DNA from: Pseudarthrobacter sulfonivorans | Lineage (GTDB): Bacteria > Actinomycetota > Actinomycetes > Actinomycetales > Micrococcaceae | Assembly: GCF_001484605.1 (NCBI RefSeq) | Contig: NZ_CP013747.1 | Span: 4,154,001-4,218,000, forward strand | Direction of reading: 5' to 3' | Length of the DNA stretch: 64,000 nucleotides | Position numbers and translations under genes: made by a program | Shown: positions 61,614 through 64,000 of the stretch, piece by piece | How positions within the stretch are numbered: the stretch's first letter is position 1 | How the letters are laid out: each line of letters begins with the position of its first letter | Notes under the pieces: model-generated | Seen by the model: only the letters and a program-made list of their open reading frames with translations | Told to the model about the DNA's origin: nothing | Database searches by the model: none

Positions 61614-64000
61614 ATGAACGCCGTCCAGAGGTTCATCAGAAGCAAAGTGCTGCTGCTGACCGCGGCCATCTTGATCGCAGCCATGTGCTTGTCGGTCCTC
61701 GTCCAAGGCCAGTCGCAGGCCGCACTCAACCGAACGGTGGATGAGAACTCGCGGGGTCTCTACGACGTCCTGGTCCAGGCCAAGGCAGGCTCCGGGGCGC
61801 TGATGCAGCCGGAGATCGCCAACGGTGGCGGCGGCATCGGCTTTGACCAGCTCGAGAGCATCCGGAAGCTTTCCGGAACGTCCGTGGCGGCCCCCATCAG
61901 CCTGGTGTCCCGCGTAACGCAGAACCTGGAAGCGCCACGGCTCGACGCCATGGACTACCTTGGCTACAACTCCGGGCTGGCAGGCACAGCCACCACGGAC
62001 CAGGCCGCCGGCGCCACAGATCCCAGTAAATGGCCCGCTGCTGAGTCCGTGCTCGGCGATACCCCCAAGAACTACCGCCTGACCGCCAGCGCCGTCAGCT
62101 CCGACGGTGTCTCCGAGCAGACCCTGTTCAAGTCCACGGCCGAGGGCAGCCTGGGCAAGGCCAAACTCGTCGAAGAGAAGGCTGCCGGCGGCAGCAGCAT
62201 CCGGATTGCCCCTCCCGCAGGCGAGACAGGCATCAAGTTCCCCGCTCCGGCCGGCGGCTCCGAACATAACCTGTTCAACCTTTCGGTGTCACTGCCGCTG
62301 TCTCCAGAAGTGACCGAGTCCGTCGTCGCCGTCGACCCCGTCTCCGAGCGCGCCCTGCTCGGCTCGGCGGGCGACTTTCTCGCCCCGCTGGAGAAGGCCC
62401 CGCCCGCTGACGCGCGGAACGCCGGAGCCATCGGCCGGCACTTCGAAAGCCTCTTCACCAACGGCATCAGCCTGGAAGAGCTCAACGAGGGCCCTGACTT
62501 CCTCGGTGTCAAGCTCAAGTACTGGGCACCGCTGATGACGCAGTACCAGCAGGCGAAGCGCAGCGGACAGCTGACCGCGGACTCGCAGGCCATTCCCCTG
62601 GTTGTCCGTTCCGGCACATCCCTGGACCTTAAGTACAACGTGAAGATCGAGGAGATCGACGCCGCGGGCAAGGTTGTCAAGGAAGTCGGCACCGCCACGC
62701 GTTCCCTCGGTAAGGACTACCTGCCGTTTGTGTCCAAGGACCCGTTCGCTCTGTCCTGGCCCGGTTCCACCGACCACTCCGGTCTCCTCGGCAGCGCCGG
62801 CAACTTCAACCAGGGCCTCTACACCCCGGCCACGTGGAGCACCGACTTCGCTGCCGCGCCGAAGTACACCGACGGCGAAGCCGCGGCCAACGGGGCAGTC
62901 CAGAAGACCGCCGTTCCCGGCGACTGGGTCACCGTAAACCGGCTGCCGGAGAAGGGTGCCAACGGCGCCCCGGTGGACCAGACGCAGCGTGAACCCGTGG
63001 ACGAACGTTCCTACCGGGAAGACCTGGCAACAGGGGAGAAGCTCGCGGCTCCCCTGGCCATGGTCTACGGGACCTTCGACCCCGCGGCTGTCGAGAAGGC
63101 CGCCGGCGACGTCAACCGCCTTCCGCTGGGTGGCTACGACCCCACTCCGTTTACCCTCACCAACGACGCCGAAGGCAAGACGGTCACCGATACCGAACTC
63201 AAGCCTTCACTCAGTGCCACCGGACTGGCGAGCCAGTCGGCCGGTGCCATCACCGACTTCTACGGCCTGGCCGCAGCACGCGGCTACAAGGACAACGCCG
63301 CCGTGATCGATGCCGTACGTGTCCGGGCCAAGGCCCCCGGAAGCTGGAAGGAAGCCCAGCCCGACGTCGAAAAGCTCGCCAGCGAGATCCGCGAAATGGG
63401 TCTTGAGGCTACTGTTGTGGCCGGTTCCGCCCGTGAGGACGCCAGCATTTTTGTCCCCGGATACTCCAAGGACGACGCCGGCAAGGAGTCAGCGCTGGGC
63501 ACTGTCCAGCAGTCCTGGGTCCGGCAGAATGCAGCGGACGCAGTCTCCGGCTCCCTCACCGGGACCAACGTGACACTGCTCTTCCTGACGCTGTGCGGAG
63601 CCGCGCTGTTGACCGGCGCCTCCACTGTCAGCTACATCCGCAAACGCAAACGTGAAGCCGGGACCCTCCGCGCCATGGGCTGGACCCAAGTGCGCATCAG
63701 GAACTGGGTGCTTGAGGAATTCGGTGTCGGCGCTGCGCTGCTCGCGGTAGCCGGGATCATCCTGAGCCTGGTGAGCTGGAGCGTGACCACAGCCATCGTC
63801 TCAGCCTCCGTACTGGTCCTGTATGCGGCAGCGGCCTTCTTCGCCGCCCAACAGCTGCGCCACCGTGATGAGGTGGACCAGGAACCGCAGCACGACGAGC
63901 GGCTGATCCCGGTGGACTCCCCGCTGACCTTTGCCAACCGGCAGCTCAGCACGAACAAGTTCAACACCCTGTCCCTGGCCGTCGCAGTCGGCGTGTTCGG
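61614..64000 (+). CDS. FtsX-like ABC transporter permease, partial (runs off the end)
   Basis: At least 795 residues are visible without a stop. A membrane segment near the N terminus (VLLLTAAILIAAMCLSVLV) is followed by a very large extracytoplasmic domain of about 600 residues (LYDVLVQAKAGSG to SILG-like text), then membrane segments around NVTLLFLTLCGAALLTGAST and GVGAALLAVAGIILSLVSW. The loop YIRKRKREAGTLRAMGWTQVRI is the FtsX/MacB-type ErfK-free cytosolic signature (RExGTLRAMGWT). A partner ATPase should lie beyond the window. GGGAG before the ATG supports the start. The substrate is unknown; these permeases handle lipoproteins, peptides or control of cell-wall hydrolases. Confidence 0.85.
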   Translation, partial: MNAVQRFIRSKVLLLTAAILIAAMCLSVLVQGQSQAALNRTVDENSRGLYDVLVQAKAGSGALMQPEIANGGGGIGFDQLESIRKLSGTSVAAPISLVSRVTQNLEAPRLDAMDYLGYNSGLAGTATTDQAAGATDPSKWPAAESVLGDTPKNYRLTASAVSSDGVSEQTLFKSTAEGSLGKAKLVEEKAAGGSSIRIAPPAGETGIKFPAPAGGSEHNLFNLSVSLPLSPEVTESVVAVDPVSERALLGSAGDFLAPLEKAPPADARNAGAIGRHFESLFTNGISLEELNEGPDFLGVKLKYWAPLMTQYQQAKRSGQLTADSQAIPLVVRSGTSLDLKYNVKIEEIDAAGKVVKEVGTATRSLGKDYLPFVSKDPFALSWPGSTDHSGLLGSAGNFNQGLYTPATWSTDFAAAPKYTDGEAAANGAVQKTAVPGDWVTVNRLPEKGANGAPVDQTQREPVDERSYREDLATGEKLAAPLAMVYGTFDPAAVEKAAGDVNRLPLGGYDPTPFTLTNDAEGKTVTDTELKPSLSATGLASQSAGAITDFYGLAAARGYKDNAAVIDAVRVRAKAPGSWKEAQPDVEKLASEIREMGLEATVVAGSAREDASIFVPGYSKDDAGKESALGTVQQSWVRQNAADAVSGSLTGTNVTLLFLTLCGAALLTGASTVSYIRKRKREAGTLRAMGWTQVRIRNWVLEEFGVGAALLAVAGIILSLVSWSVTTAIVSASVLVLYAAAAFFAAQQLRHRDEVDQEPQHDERLIPVDSPLTFANRQLSTNKFNTLSLAVAVGVF

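Overview
The window is high-GC DNA from an actinobacterium, most probably Arthrobacter sensu lato (Arthrobacter/Pseudarthrobacter). The evidence is the clpS-DUF2017-murI and murI-MBL-rph-rdgB gene orders, frequent GTG starts, leaderless promoters with a TANNNT -10 box, an nrtR-nadABC cluster, and ilvD/ilvBNC/serA. Nearly all of it is ordinary chromosomal core and accessory gene content. I see no transposase, CRISPR array, rRNA or intact prophage. Species assignment is inference from gene order and style only.

Layout. 1-4.9 kb: clpS (its first base lies just outside the window), DUF2017, murI, an Rv1339-like MBL phosphodiesterase, a convergent truncated globin, rph and rdgB. 5-7.9 kb: dedA and a divergent GntR(YtrA-type)/ABC ATPase/permease operon with a perfect inverted-repeat operator. 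8-9 kb: DEDDh exonuclease-BRCT. 9-12.5 kb: a three-gene redox/membrane cassette (SDR, DUF4386, quinone reductase) divergent from a TetR gene, with two matching operators between them. 12.6-19.7 kb: DUF4395, ADP-ribosylglycohydrolase, aquaporin with an acidic tail, sbcDC. 19.7-28.4 kb: transporters with their regulators (MFS; IclR/MHS symporter; APC permease/Lrp), a phosphoribosyltransferase, a beta-lactamase-like hydrolase, an alpha/beta hydrolase and a truncated lipoyl-domain gene.

28.5-34.5 kb: NAD biosynthesis (nrtR-nadA-nadB-nadC plus a cysteine desulfurase), with an NrtR box at the promoter. 34.5-40 kb: GtrA, FAH-family hydrolase, DUF1684, a lipoprotein, transglutaminase, and an LLM oxidoreductase/MarR pair. 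40-47.5 kb: RND efflux pump, mqo, Tat-type solute-binding lipoprotein, fasciclin lipoprotein. 47.7-51.4 kb: tRNA-Leu(UAG), Bcp peroxiredoxin/MarR, a GH16-metallophosphoesterase fusion lipoprotein followed by a stub of a possibly phage-derived gene, tRNA-Lys(CUU). 51.4-53.9 kb: PQQ-type sugar dehydrogenase and a sunset-domain protein. 54-64 kb: ilvD, a 42-bp perfect palindrome, an ilv leader peptide and attenuator, ilvB-ilvN-ilvC, serA, and an FtsX-like permease running off the end.

The points most worth a second look are the GH16-phosphoesterase fusion with the adjacent possible phage stub, the direct-repeat array between the IclR and MHS genes, the large palindrome and ilv attenuator, the broken lipoyl-domain gene, and a recurrent TANNNT box 6-7 nt upstream of thirteen start codons that indicates leaderless transcription.
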